This document shows positions 57,305 to 64,000 of a stretch of DNA of 64,000 bases, in pieces. The stretch spans positions 186,001 to 250,000 of the forward strand of contig NZ_LQIN01000034.1 of the NCBI RefSeq assembly GCF_001500065.1. The letters run 5' to 3'. The stretch is from Mycobacterium sp. IS-3022. GTDB taxonomy: Bacteria; Actinomycetota; Actinomycetes; Mycobacteriales; Mycobacteriaceae. A model generated the notes under the pieces. That model was not told the DNA's origin, did not search any database, and saw nothing but the letters and a program-made list of their open reading frames with translations. Position numbers and translations under genes: made by a program. Position 1 is the first letter of the stretch. Each line of letters starts with the position of its first letter.

Positions 57305-58477
57305 TCAGCCCGCCTGCATCAGTGCCAGCGGCCCGAACGTGACCATCGCCCCGACCGCGACGGCGATCAGCGTGCTGCCGATGTCCTCGGTCTTACGCAC
57401 CACCCGCACCCCGACCACCAGGCCGAGGATCACCAACACTCCGAGCACCAGCGCGATGATGCTGTTCCACTTCCACAGCTGATCGAACGCGATGAACAGG
57501 CCGGCACCGAAAGCGACCGCAATCACACACTGGGCGACGACCCAGGCTCCGCGCAGGAACGCCGACATCGGTCCCGATGGCGCCACATCGGCGTCGTCCT
57601 CGAGATCGATGTCCTCCGGGCCCAGGCCGCGGCCGCGCCGGACCTCGTCGTCGGCGACGTCCGGACCGCCGAACAGCTCACTGTCCTTGTCGGGGGACCG
57701 CAGGTATGACGGCAGGTCCTCGCGGTCGTCGTCGTCTGGTTCGACGAGATCGACGGCAGCGTCGGCGGCGTCCTCCTCGTCGGCCTTGGGATCGGACCAG
57801 TCGAACGGGTCCGGGCTCATCTGCTCGGCCCCCACGCCGGTGTCGGTGTCCTCGCCCACCGCGCTTCGCCCGCCGGTGTCCTCTCCCACCCCGCTGCGCC
57901 CGCCGGTGTCCTCTCCCACCCCGCTGCGCCCGCCGGTGTCCTCTCCCACCCCACTGCGCCCGCCGAAACCGAACCGGCGCCGGGTGAAGTGCGAGCGGCG
58001 CGGCGGGGCGAAGAAGTCCAGGTCTTCGTCGGAGTCGCGATGCTCGACATGGGTCTGGTAGTCGGCGACGGCGTCGGCGTACTCGTCCTGCTCGTCTGCG
58101 GAGGCCTCGGGTTCGACTCCGGTGTCCTCGGCGGCGGGCGATACTTCCTCGACGTGGTCAGGGGCGCCGTTCGTGGCAGCGGGTTCGGCCGCTTCGGGTA
58201 CGGGTTCGAGGCGTTCGGGTTCGACGGTTTCGGATTCGGCCTCGGCCGGGGCATCGACCACCGCGGCGGCCGACGGCCCGGTCGCGGGTGCGTCGTCCTG
58301 ATCGCGGACGACCGGGATTTCGCCGGTCAGTTCGGCGACGGAGATCGAGTCGGTGTCCCCACGGCGACGCCGGCGCCGACCGCCGATCGGCGGGGCACCG
58401 ATCGTGCCGTTGCGCGCCAGCAACTCCGCAACCGAGATGGGTCGCGTGTTGCTGTGGTCGTCTTCTGGTCCTGTCAT
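57305..58477 (-). CDS. Acidic membrane protein with repeats (Rv0497-like)
   Basis: 390 residues. N-terminal cytoplasmic region (about 1-300), low complexity and acidic, starting with ISVAELLARNG twice (about 16 and 46). A four-copy decapeptide repeat GGRSGVGEDT (about 170-212) follows. The end has three to four hydrophobic segments (about 308-388). Function unknown. The repeated ISVAEL peptides may be interaction sites. Between ppx and the isomerase on the same strand. Confidence 0.8.
   Translation of the reverse strand: MTGPEDDHSNTRPISVAELLARNGTIGAPPIGGRRRRRRGDTDSISVAELTGEIPVVRDQDDAPATGPSAAAVVDAPAEAESETVEPERLEPVPEAAEPAATNGAPDHVEEVSPAAEDTGVEPEASADEQDEYADAVADYQTHVEHRDSDEDLDFFAPPRRSHFTRRRFGFGGRSGVGEDTGGRSGVGEDTGGRSGVGEDTGGRSAVGEDTDTGVGAEQMSPDPFDWSDPKADEEDAADAAVDLVEPDDDDREDLPSYLRSPDKDSELFGGPDVADDEVRRGRGLGPEDIDLEDDADVAPSGPMSAFLRGAWVVAQCVIAVAFGAGLFIAFDQLWKWNSIIALVLGVLVILGLVVGVRVVRKTEDIGSTLIAVAVGAMVTFGPLALMQAG
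57846..57965. repeat. 30-base tandem repeat, 4 copies, in the Rv0497-like gene
   Basis: Units start at 57846, 57876, 57906 and 57936, each 30 bases (core GTGTCCTCTCCCACCCCGCT). Copies 2 and 3 are identical, copies 1 and 4 differ by a few bases. Encodes GGRS(G/A)VGEDT. The exact copies point to recent expansion; copy-number change would keep the frame. Confidence 0.92.
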
Positions 58478-58503
58478 GGTGTATTGCCTTCGGCCCTCGT
58501 CAC

Positions 58504-59526
58504 CTATCGTCCAGCATTGCGCAAAAACGTCTGTACTGAGGCCGGATTGTCAGCGCCGCCGATCGTCGTCGGATCGTCGGCACCGACGGAGCCGCTGCCG
58601 TCGGCTTCGCTGTCGAGTCTCCGCAGAATCAGCCCTTCCCGCAACGCCCAGGGGCAAATGTCCACGCTCTCGACGGCCAGGGCCTTCATGCTCGCCTCGG
58701 CGACCAACGCTCCGGCCACGATCTGTGGCGCCCGTTCGGCACTCACTCCTTCCAATTCCGCTCGGTCGGCCGCGGTCATCCTAGAGATGAATGCTATGAG
58801 CTGCCTTAACCCGGTGGCTGTGAGCGTCCGTTTGACCCGCGGACCGGCCCCGGACGGCGCGGCGCCGGTCAACCGGGCCAGCGAGCGGAACGTCTTCGAC
58901 GTCGCAACGGCCAGGTCCGGGGCGCCGGCTTTGAGCAGCTCGGCCCCGGCGTCGGCCAGTTCGGTGGTCAGCCAGTCGCGCAGCATCGCGACCCGCCGAC
59001 GGCCCGGTGGGTCGTCGGGCAGCCATTCGCGGGTGAGCCGGCCCGCGCCGAGCGGGAGCGACAGCGCCACCTCCGGCTCCTCGTCGACACCGTTGGACAG
59101 CTCCAGCGACCCGCCGCCGATGTCGATATTGATGATGCGTCCGGCGCTCCACCCGTACCAGCGCCGCACGGCCAAGAACGTCAGCCTCGACTCGTCGACC
59201 CCGGCGAGTACGCGCAGCGAGACCCCCGTCTCGGCGAGCACCCGCGCGAGCAACTCCTCGGAGTTCTTGGCGTCACGCACCGCCGAGGTGGCGAACGCCA
59301 TCAGCTCCGAACACCCGGAACTGGTGGCGATCTTGGCGAACTCGTCGATGGTGCCGATCAGTTTGTCCGCACCCTTACGGGTCAGCTTGCCGGAGCCGTC
59401 GATGGCCTCGGCGAGCCGCAACGAGGCCTTGGTGGAACTCATCGGTGTCGGGTGCCCGCCCCGTCGCGCGTCCACCACCAGAAGGTGAACGGTATTGCTG
59501 CCCACGTCGAGCACGCCTAATCGCAC
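58504..59526 (-). CDS. ppx: Exopolyphosphatase / Ppx-GppA family phosphatase
   Basis: 340 residues. The ASKHA-type phosphate loop is RLGVLDVGSNTVHLLVVDA. The second loop is NIDIGGGSLELSNGVDEE, and EELLARVLAETGVSLRVLAGVDE gives the interdomain region. The family removes terminal phosphate from polyphosphate or pppGpp. The short length (no C-terminal HD domain) matches mycobacterial Ppx1. GTG start. Divergent from the Rv0495c-like gene across 33 bases. Confidence 0.92.
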   Translation of the reverse strand: MRLGVLDVGSNTVHLLVVDARRGGHPTPMSSTKASLRLAEAIDGSGKLTRKGADKLIGTIDEFAKIATSSGCSELMAFATSAVRDAKNSEELLARVLAETGVSLRVLAGVDESRLTFLAVRRWYGWSAGRIINIDIGGGSLELSNGVDEEPEVALSLPLGAGRLTREWLPDDPPGRRRVAMLRDWLTTELADAGAELLKAGAPDLAVATSKTFRSLARLTGAAPSGAGPRVKRTLTATGLRQLIAFISRMTAADRAELEGVSAERAPQIVAGALVAEASMKALAVESVDICPWALREGLILRRLDSEADGSGSVGADDPTTIGGADNPASVQTFLRNAGR

Positions 59527-59559
59527 ACCTTCAACTTAATCGGTCTACCGTTGATTACC

Positions 59560-60336
59560 GTGAGCGCATCGCATCCCGGCGAGGTCGAACTCGATTTCGC
59601 CCGTGAGTGGGTCGAGTTCTACGACCCGGACAATCCCGAGCATCTGATCGCAGCCGATTTGACGTGGCTGTGCTCCCGCTGGACGTGTGTGTTCGGCACA
59701 CCGGCCTGCCAGGGCACGGTCGAGGGGCGCCCGGACGACGGCTGCTGCTCGCACGGCGCGTTCCTGTCCGACAAGGACGACATCGCCCGCCTGGACGACG
59801 CGGTCAAGACGCTGACCGACGAGGACTGGCAGTTCCGCGAGAAGGGGCTCGGTAAGAAGGGGTACCTCGAGATGGACTCCTACGACGACAAGCCCAACCT
59901 GCGCACCCGAAAACACAAGGGCGCCTGCATCTTTCTCAACCGGCCCGGCTTTCCCGGTGGCATCGGCTGCGCACTGCACAGCAAGGCACTCAAGCTGGGT
60001 GTCGAACCGCTGACGATGAAACCCGACGTGTGCTGGCAGCTGCCGATCCGGCGCACGCAGGAGTGGGTGGAGCGGCCCGACGGGACCGAAATCCTCAAGA
60101 CGTGGATCACCGAGTACGACCGTCGCGGCTGGGGTGAAGGCGGCGCGGATCTGCACTGGTACTGCACCGGCGATCCGAACGCGCACGTCGGCAGCAAGCC
60201 GGTCTGGGAGTCCTACGGGCCCGAGCTGACCGAACTGCTCGGCGAGAAGGCGTATGCGGAGCTCGCGGCGATGTGCAAGCGGCGCAGCGGTTTAGGGCTC
60301 ATCGCCGTGCATCCCGCGACTCGGCTGGCCGGATGA
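59560..60336 (+). CDS. Cysteine-rich conserved protein (Rv0495c-like)
   Basis: 258 residues with at least nine cysteines, several in metal-site spacing: LTWLCSRWTCVFGTPAC (C38, C43, C50), DGCCSHG (C62, C63), GACIFLN (C123), GCALHS (C137), DVCWQLP (C158) and WYCTG. This resembles zinc/iron-chelating (YkgJ/DUF3109-like) proteins. No signal peptide. Metal or redox role likely, but reaction unknown. GTG 59560 (TTG 59551 is possible). Followed by a YCII gene in ATGA overlap. Confidence 0.82.
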   Translation: MSASHPGEVELDFAREWVEFYDPDNPEHLIAADLTWLCSRWTCVFGTPACQGTVEGRPDDGCCSHGAFLSDKDDIARLDDAVKTLTDEDWQFREKGLGKKGYLEMDSYDDKPNLRTRKHKGACIFLNRPGFPGGIGCALHSKALKLGVEPLTMKPDVCWQLPIRRTQEWVERPDGTEILKTWITEYDRRGWGEGGADLHWYCTGDPNAHVGSKPVWESYGPELTELLGEKAYAELAAMCKRRSGLGLIAVHPATRLAG

Positions 60337-60626
60337 ACCTGTTCCTGTTCCGGCTAATTCCGCCGCGAGCGGATTTCGCCCAGACCATGACGCCCGCCGA
60401 GCAGCAGGCCATGGCCGCGCATCAGGAGTACTGGCAGCAACTGCTCGCCGACGGTCACGTCGTCGTCTACGGACCGGTCGCAGATCCGGAAGGTGTCTGG
60501 GGAATGGGCGTGCTGCGCGCCACCGACCGCGCCGAGGTGCTCGCGATCGCCGAGCGCGACCCGTCGGTCACCGCCGGTGTCAACACCTTCGACGTGTTCG
60601 AGATCATGGGCGGCACGACGGGCTAG
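60333..60626 (+). CDS. YCII-domain protein
   Basis: 97 residues. MNLFLFRLIPPRADFAQTMTPAEQQAMAAHQEYWQQLLADGHVVVYGPVADPEGVWGMGVLRA with the YciI pattern (HxxYWxxL, GPV), then RDPSVTAGVNTFDVFEI. The His in AAHQEYW is in the usual catalytic place. A small ferredoxin-like-fold protein with unknown substrate. ATG overlaps the preceding stop, so it is co-translated with the Cys-rich protein. Confidence 0.83.
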   Translation: MNLFLFRLIPPRADFAQTMTPAEQQAMAAHQEYWQQLLADGHVVVYGPVADPEGVWGMGVLRATDRAEVLAIAERDPSVTAGVNTFDVFEIMGGTTG

Positions 60627-60698
60627 GTGCGGCGAGTGTCGGGTTGTGGCACGCGATCACGCCTCGAAGTCAAGTGAAGGTAACCCAGTTTCGGCGGG

Positions 60699-61670
60699 CT
60701 ACTTCTCGAGTTTGTCAACCGACTCGAGAGCGTCGTATCGCGCACCCGTGAGCTCGACCGACTTCTCCCACAGCTCCGCCGCCAACTGTGCATTGCGCGC
60801 TGCTGCGCTGCGCGGCGATCGGCTCACCGGCCCGCGGACCCCGAACAATCGGTTCGGACCGAGATAGTCGCCGTTGCGTACGTCGGGCATCGTTGCCGCG
60901 TACAACTGGCTCAGCGCACCGCTTTCCTCGCTGTTGGTGAACAACCGAAGCGCGACGTGCATTAGTTGCACCGCTCCCGGAATCGGCGGAACCATCGAAT
61001 CGAACAAGTTGGTTGCGGCCACCCCGGGATGGGCGATCACCGACTTCAGCGCGAGCCCGGCGGCGTCACTGCGTCGCGCCAGTTCCGCCCCGAATAGCAG
61101 GTTGGCCAATTTGGATTGCGAGTAGGCCGACATGCGTCCGTATTCGCGCAGCTCGAAGTTGAGATCGGCGAGGACGATGAGCCCCTGACGGTGGGCGATG
61201 CTGGACAGCGTGACGACCCGGGGTTCGGACGTGGCCAGTAGCGCGGGCAGCACCCCGTCGGTGAATGCGAAGTGGCCGAAATGGTTCGTGCCGATCTGCA
61301 TCTCGAAGCCATCGGCTGTTCGGGCGAAGGGAATGGCCATCAGGCCGGCGTTGTTGATGAGCACGTCGATGCTCGGCGCTACCTCCACGACTTCGGCGGC
61401 GGACTCCCGCACCGAACCCAGATCGGCGAGATCGAGCGGAACGAGATGGTGCTCGGCTCCTGGCCCGGCCAATCGCACCCGGTCGAGTGCTTCGAGGCCG
61501 GTCATCTGGTTGCGGCAGGCCAAAATAATTCGCGCGCCGGCAGCCGCGAGCGCAGTCGCAGCCTGGAGACCGAGGCCGTTGTTCGCACCGGTTATCACCA
61601 TGGTCTTACCGGCCTGATCGGGGATGTCCGCCGATCGGAAGTTGTCGACCTGCAACCTCGTTCGCGTCAT
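60699..61670 (-). CDS. Short-chain dehydrogenase (WWOX/retinol-dehydrogenase-like)
   Basis: 323 residues. VITGANNGLGLQAATALAAAGARIILACRN (TGxxxGxG), NNAGLMA, VTLSSIAH (Ser) and YSQSKLANLL (Y-x3-K). The ending PRSAAARNAQLAAELWEKSVELTG is typical for this group. It uses NAD(P)H on a lipophilic alcohol or ketone. ATG overlaps the stop of the next SDR (ATGA). Third gene of the monooxygenase-SDR-SDR operon. Confidence 0.88.
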   Translation of the reverse strand: MTRTRLQVDNFRSADIPDQAGKTMVITGANNGLGLQAATALAAAGARIILACRNQMTGLEALDRVRLAGPGAEHHLVPLDLADLGSVRESAAEVVEVAPSIDVLINNAGLMAIPFARTADGFEMQIGTNHFGHFAFTDGVLPALLATSEPRVVTLSSIAHRQGLIVLADLNFELREYGRMSAYSQSKLANLLFGAELARRSDAAGLALKSVIAHPGVAATNLFDSMVPPIPGAVQLMHVALRLFTNSEESGALSQLYAATMPDVRNGDYLGPNRLFGVRGPVSRSPRSAAARNAQLAAELWEKSVELTGARYDALESVDKLEK

Positions 61671-62596
61671 CGGACTTCGGCCATCCCTGACTCCTCGACG
61701 GTGGTTCTCGGTGCGACCCGCGCCAATAATCGAGCCCCCACCGTCTCGGCGAAGCTGATCGAGAACGGTTGTGCCATCCGCCGATTGATGCCCGGCGCGA
61801 TGCGCAACATGAAGTACCCCAGCCATGCCTCGGTCCGCACCGGCACGACCGCGAGGTCGTAGCGGACCGCTCGCACGGCCGCCCGGGCCACCAAATCAGG
61901 GCTCATCGGCGAGAACGGAAGCTTCTCGGCGAACTCCTGCAGCTGCCGGGTCAATTGCTTGCCACGCTCGATGATTTCAGGGTCGACGCCGACGGTCACC
62001 GCCCGGTCACCGATGTTGGTACTGATCACACCCGGACAGATCGCGCTGACACCGATACCGTGCGGGCCGAGCTCCAGGCGTAGGCATTCGCTCAGCATCT
62101 TCACCCCGGCCTTGGACACCGAGTACGGCGCCATCACCGGTGTGGGCGTGAAGGCCGCTGCCGATGCGATGTTGACGATGTGCCCGCCTCTGCCCCGCTC
62201 GACCATCATGGTGCCGAACACCCGACAGCCGTGCACCACACCCATCAGGTTGATGCCCAGTTGCTTGTCCCAATCCTCGGCGGACAGCTTGAGGAACGGG
62301 CCGCCGACGACGATCCCGGCGTTGTTGACCACAACGTCCGGCACCCCGAAGTCGGCACGCACCTCGCGAGCGAACAGTTCCCAGGCGTCGGGGTCGGTCA
62401 CGTCCAGCAGCATTGCCGATGCTCGGTTGCCTACACCCTTGATCATCGCCGCTGTGGCCTCTGCAGAGTCGAGGTCGATATCCGAAACCACCACGTGGGC
62501 ACCGAGTTTGGCGAAGCGGATCGCGGTCGCCCGCCCGATACCGCTACCGGCGCCGGTGACAACGACGACTTCCGGTTTGAGGTTGTTGAACTTCAC
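61667..62596 (-). CDS. Short-chain dehydrogenase/reductase
   Basis: 309 residues. VVVTGAGSGIGRATAIRFAKLGAHVVVSDID (TGxxxGIG, D for NAD preference), NNAGIVVGG, NIASAAAFTPT and YSVSKAGVKM (Y-x3-K). A C-terminal extension FMLRIAPGINRRMAQP. Likely oxidises or reduces a hydrophobic alcohol. GTG overlaps the monooxygenase stop (GTGA). With its neighbours it resembles the MymA/EthA-type operons of mycobacteria. Confidence 0.9.
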   Translation of the reverse strand: MKFNNLKPEVVVVTGAGSGIGRATAIRFAKLGAHVVVSDIDLDSAEATAAMIKGVGNRASAMLLDVTDPDAWELFAREVRADFGVPDVVVNNAGIVVGGPFLKLSAEDWDKQLGINLMGVVHGCRVFGTMMVERGRGGHIVNIASAAAFTPTPVMAPYSVSKAGVKMLSECLRLELGPHGIGVSAICPGVISTNIGDRAVTVGVDPEIIERGKQLTRQLQEFAEKLPFSPMSPDLVARAAVRAVRYDLAVVPVRTEAWLGYFMLRIAPGINRRMAQPFSISFAETVGARLLARVAPRTTVEESGMAEVR

Positions 62597-64000
62597 AGGG
62601 CTTCTTTCGACGTAGCTGCCAGTTCGCGGACGGTTCCGGTGCCGGTACCGTAGTGGTAGACGTCGAGGTCGTAATGGCGGTTGTGCCAGTACATCTCGCC
62701 GTGCGTGGTCGGTCGGAACGGCGAGTCGCCGTGATAGTCGATGTAGTAGGTGTTGGAGCCCTCGCACGCCGGCGTGAACAGGAAGTTGCGCTCCTGGCGC
62801 CGGAGGCACTTCTGGAAGTACGCGTCGTGGACTTCTTGGCGGATCTCCACCTCCAGGGCATCGCGCCGCTTGGCTTCGGCGATCGCTCGGCTCAGATGCG
62901 CCGATGTGGCCTCGATCATCCACAGGTAAGAGCCCAGTACGAAGCCGTACGGTCCGGTGATCATGAACATGTTCGGAAAACCGGGTACCGAAACCCCTTG
63001 GTACGCCTGGAACCGGTTGACCGCCCAGAACTCCCCGGCGTCGACGCCGGCACGGCCGACGACCGGGAAGGGTGGAACCGAATCGCGCTCCCACAGTTTG
63101 AATCCGGTCGCGCAGATCAGAACGTCGACCTGGTGCTCGACGCCGTCCGCGGTCAGCACCCCGTTCGGGGTGATCCGCTCGATGGAGTCGGTGACCAGGC
63201 TGACGTCGCTGCGGTTGAATGTCGTCAGGTAGTCGTTGGACATCGACGGCCGTTTGCAGCCAAGCCCGTAGCGCGGGATCAGTTTCTCTCTGGTCACCGG
63301 GTCCTTGACCTGGCTGCGCATCCACGCCCTCACAGGTGCCTCGGCGAGCTTGCGCGTCGAGTTGACCAGCCACCCCGGGCCGGCCAGCATCCCGCTCATC
63401 CCGATCTCCGTCGCGATCGTGCCGAGACCCCGAACCGCGGAACGCAGCTGTCGCTGCTCCATCACTCTACGTAGGACGCCGCGGATCTCAGCGTCCCGCT
63501 TGGGGAACACCCAGATCGGGGTGCGCTGGAAGACGGTGAGATGCTCGACCTCGTCGACGATCGCCGGAACCAATTGCAGCGACGTCGCGCCGGTCCCGAT
63601 CACGGCCACCCGCTTGCCATCCAGGGCTACGTCGTGGTCCCACAGTGCGGTGTGCATCAGTACGCCACCGAAGTCGTGCAGACCTGGAATATCCGGCATC
63701 TTGGGCCGTTCCAGCCCACCGACCGCCATCACGACATACCGGCCGGTGATCTCTGCCCCACCGTCGACGGTCAACCGCCACAGGCTGTTGCGCTCGTCGA
63801 AGGTCGCGCCGATGACCGTGGTGTTCAGTCGCAGCTTGTCCCGCAGGCCATACTTGTCCACCATGCGGTCGGCGTAGTCGCGCAGTTCGGCGCCGGGCGC
63901 GAAGACGCGTGACCAGTCGCCCCGCTGTTCGTAGGAGAAGCTGTAGATCACCGAGGGGATGTCGACCGCCACACCGGGATAGGTGTTTGCATGCCACGTG
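62593..64000 (-). CDS. FAD-dependent monooxygenase, Baeyer-Villiger type (N-terminus outside window)
   Basis: At least 469 residues, open at the right edge. Near the edge, TWHANTYPGVAVD is the FMO/BVMO substrate-FAD block; KRVAVIGTGATSLQLVPAI is the NADPH Rossmann loop; ATGFKLWERDSVPPFP carries the ATG motif. The family inserts one oxygen next to a ketone or oxidises N/S atoms. The FAD-binding GxGxxG end lies beyond the window. First gene of an operon with two SDRs, which suggests sequential alcohol-ketone-ester conversion. Confidence 0.9.
   Translation of the reverse strand, partial: TWHANTYPGVAVDIPSVIYSFSYEQRGDWSRVFAPGAELRDYADRMVDKYGLRDKLRLNTTVIGATFDERNSLWRLTVDGGAEITGRYVVMAVGGLERPKMPDIPGLHDFGGVLMHTALWDHDVALDGKRVAVIGTGATSLQLVPAIVDEVEHLTVFQRTPIWVFPKRDAEIRGVLRRVMEQRQLRSAVRGLGTIATEIGMSGMLAGPGWLVNSTRKLAEAPVRAWMRSQVKDPVTREKLIPRYGLGCKRPSMSNDYLTTFNRSDVSLVTDSIERITPNGVLTADGVEHQVDVLICATGFKLWERDSVPPFPVVGRAGVDAGEFWAVNRFQAYQGVSVPGFPNMFMITGPYGFVLGSYLWMIEATSAHLSRAIAEAKRRDALEVEIRQEVHDAYFQKCLRRQERNFLFTPACEGSNTYYIDYHGDSPFRPTTHGEMYWHNRHYDLDVYHYGTGTGTVRELAATSKEAL

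Noticed and set aside
57846..57965. Direct repeats considered as an origin or CRISPR
   Set aside because: No spacers, no DnaA-box pattern, and the units encode an in-frame decapeptide.

Overview
ORGANISM. The window looks like chromosome of a rapidly growing mycobacterium (Mycolicibacterium-like). GC is very high, GTG starts are common, and genes are packed with 4-base ATGA/GTGA overlaps. It has menaquinone genes, several F420-type split-barrel proteins, the unfused actinobacterial cytochrome c maturation set, and a 33-residue bS22 ribosomal protein. From memory, the backbone is collinear with M. tuberculosis Rv0495c to about Rv0551c, in reverse order. No tRNA, rRNA, insertion sequence, prophage or CRISPR array is visible. 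LAYOUT. 0-5 kb: end of an acyl-CoA ligase, a VOC protein, pitA with two inverted DUF3349 paralogues, menE (apparently ATA-started), and small enzymes. 5-12 kb: polytopic membrane proteins, a membrane-anchored molybdopterin oxidoreductase, a methyltransferase/DUF2064/GT2 operon, and a two-component system. 12-21 kb: Ddn-like protein, nitronate monooxygenase, hydrolase-galE-mtnP, menA, DUF1214/TetR, sulfotransferase. 20.6-26.7 kb: an Mrr nuclease fused to a double Clp N-terminal domain, divergent from a six-gene MoxR/DUF58/VWA operon resembling mxaRSACKL. 27-35 kb: ParA-like ATPase and the hemL-phosphatase-resA-ccdA-resB-ccsB operon. 35-43 kb: accessory region with GntR/MFS, three unrecognised genes, a P450 and a DUF2236/TetR pair. 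43-50 kb: four small membrane proteins, then hemB-hemD-hemC-hemA. 50-60.6 kb: serB1-like phosphatase, HadA/C-like dehydratase, acyltransferase, epimerase, bS22, a BldC/excisionase-like protein, proC, thioesterase, isomerase, membrane protein, ppx and an Rv0495c-like protein. 60.7-64 kb: two SDRs and a Baeyer-Villiger-type monooxygenase cut by the window end. HOW IT WORKS TOGETHER. The conserved theme is respiratory cofactors: menaquinone (menE, menA), haem (hemA, hemC, hemD, hemB, hemL) and covalent haem attachment to cytochrome c (resA, ccdA, resB, ccsB). UNUSUAL SIGNALS. (1) Palindromic repeats of about 53 and 64 bases recur across the window; two copies lie in frame inside cytochrome c maturation genes. 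(2) menE seems to start at ATA in an ATAA overlap. (3) The Mrr-Clp_N fusion with lower GC sits beside the MoxR operon. (4) A nested hairpin precedes the BldC/excisionase-like gene. All functional statements come from motif reading and family knowledge; no search was run.
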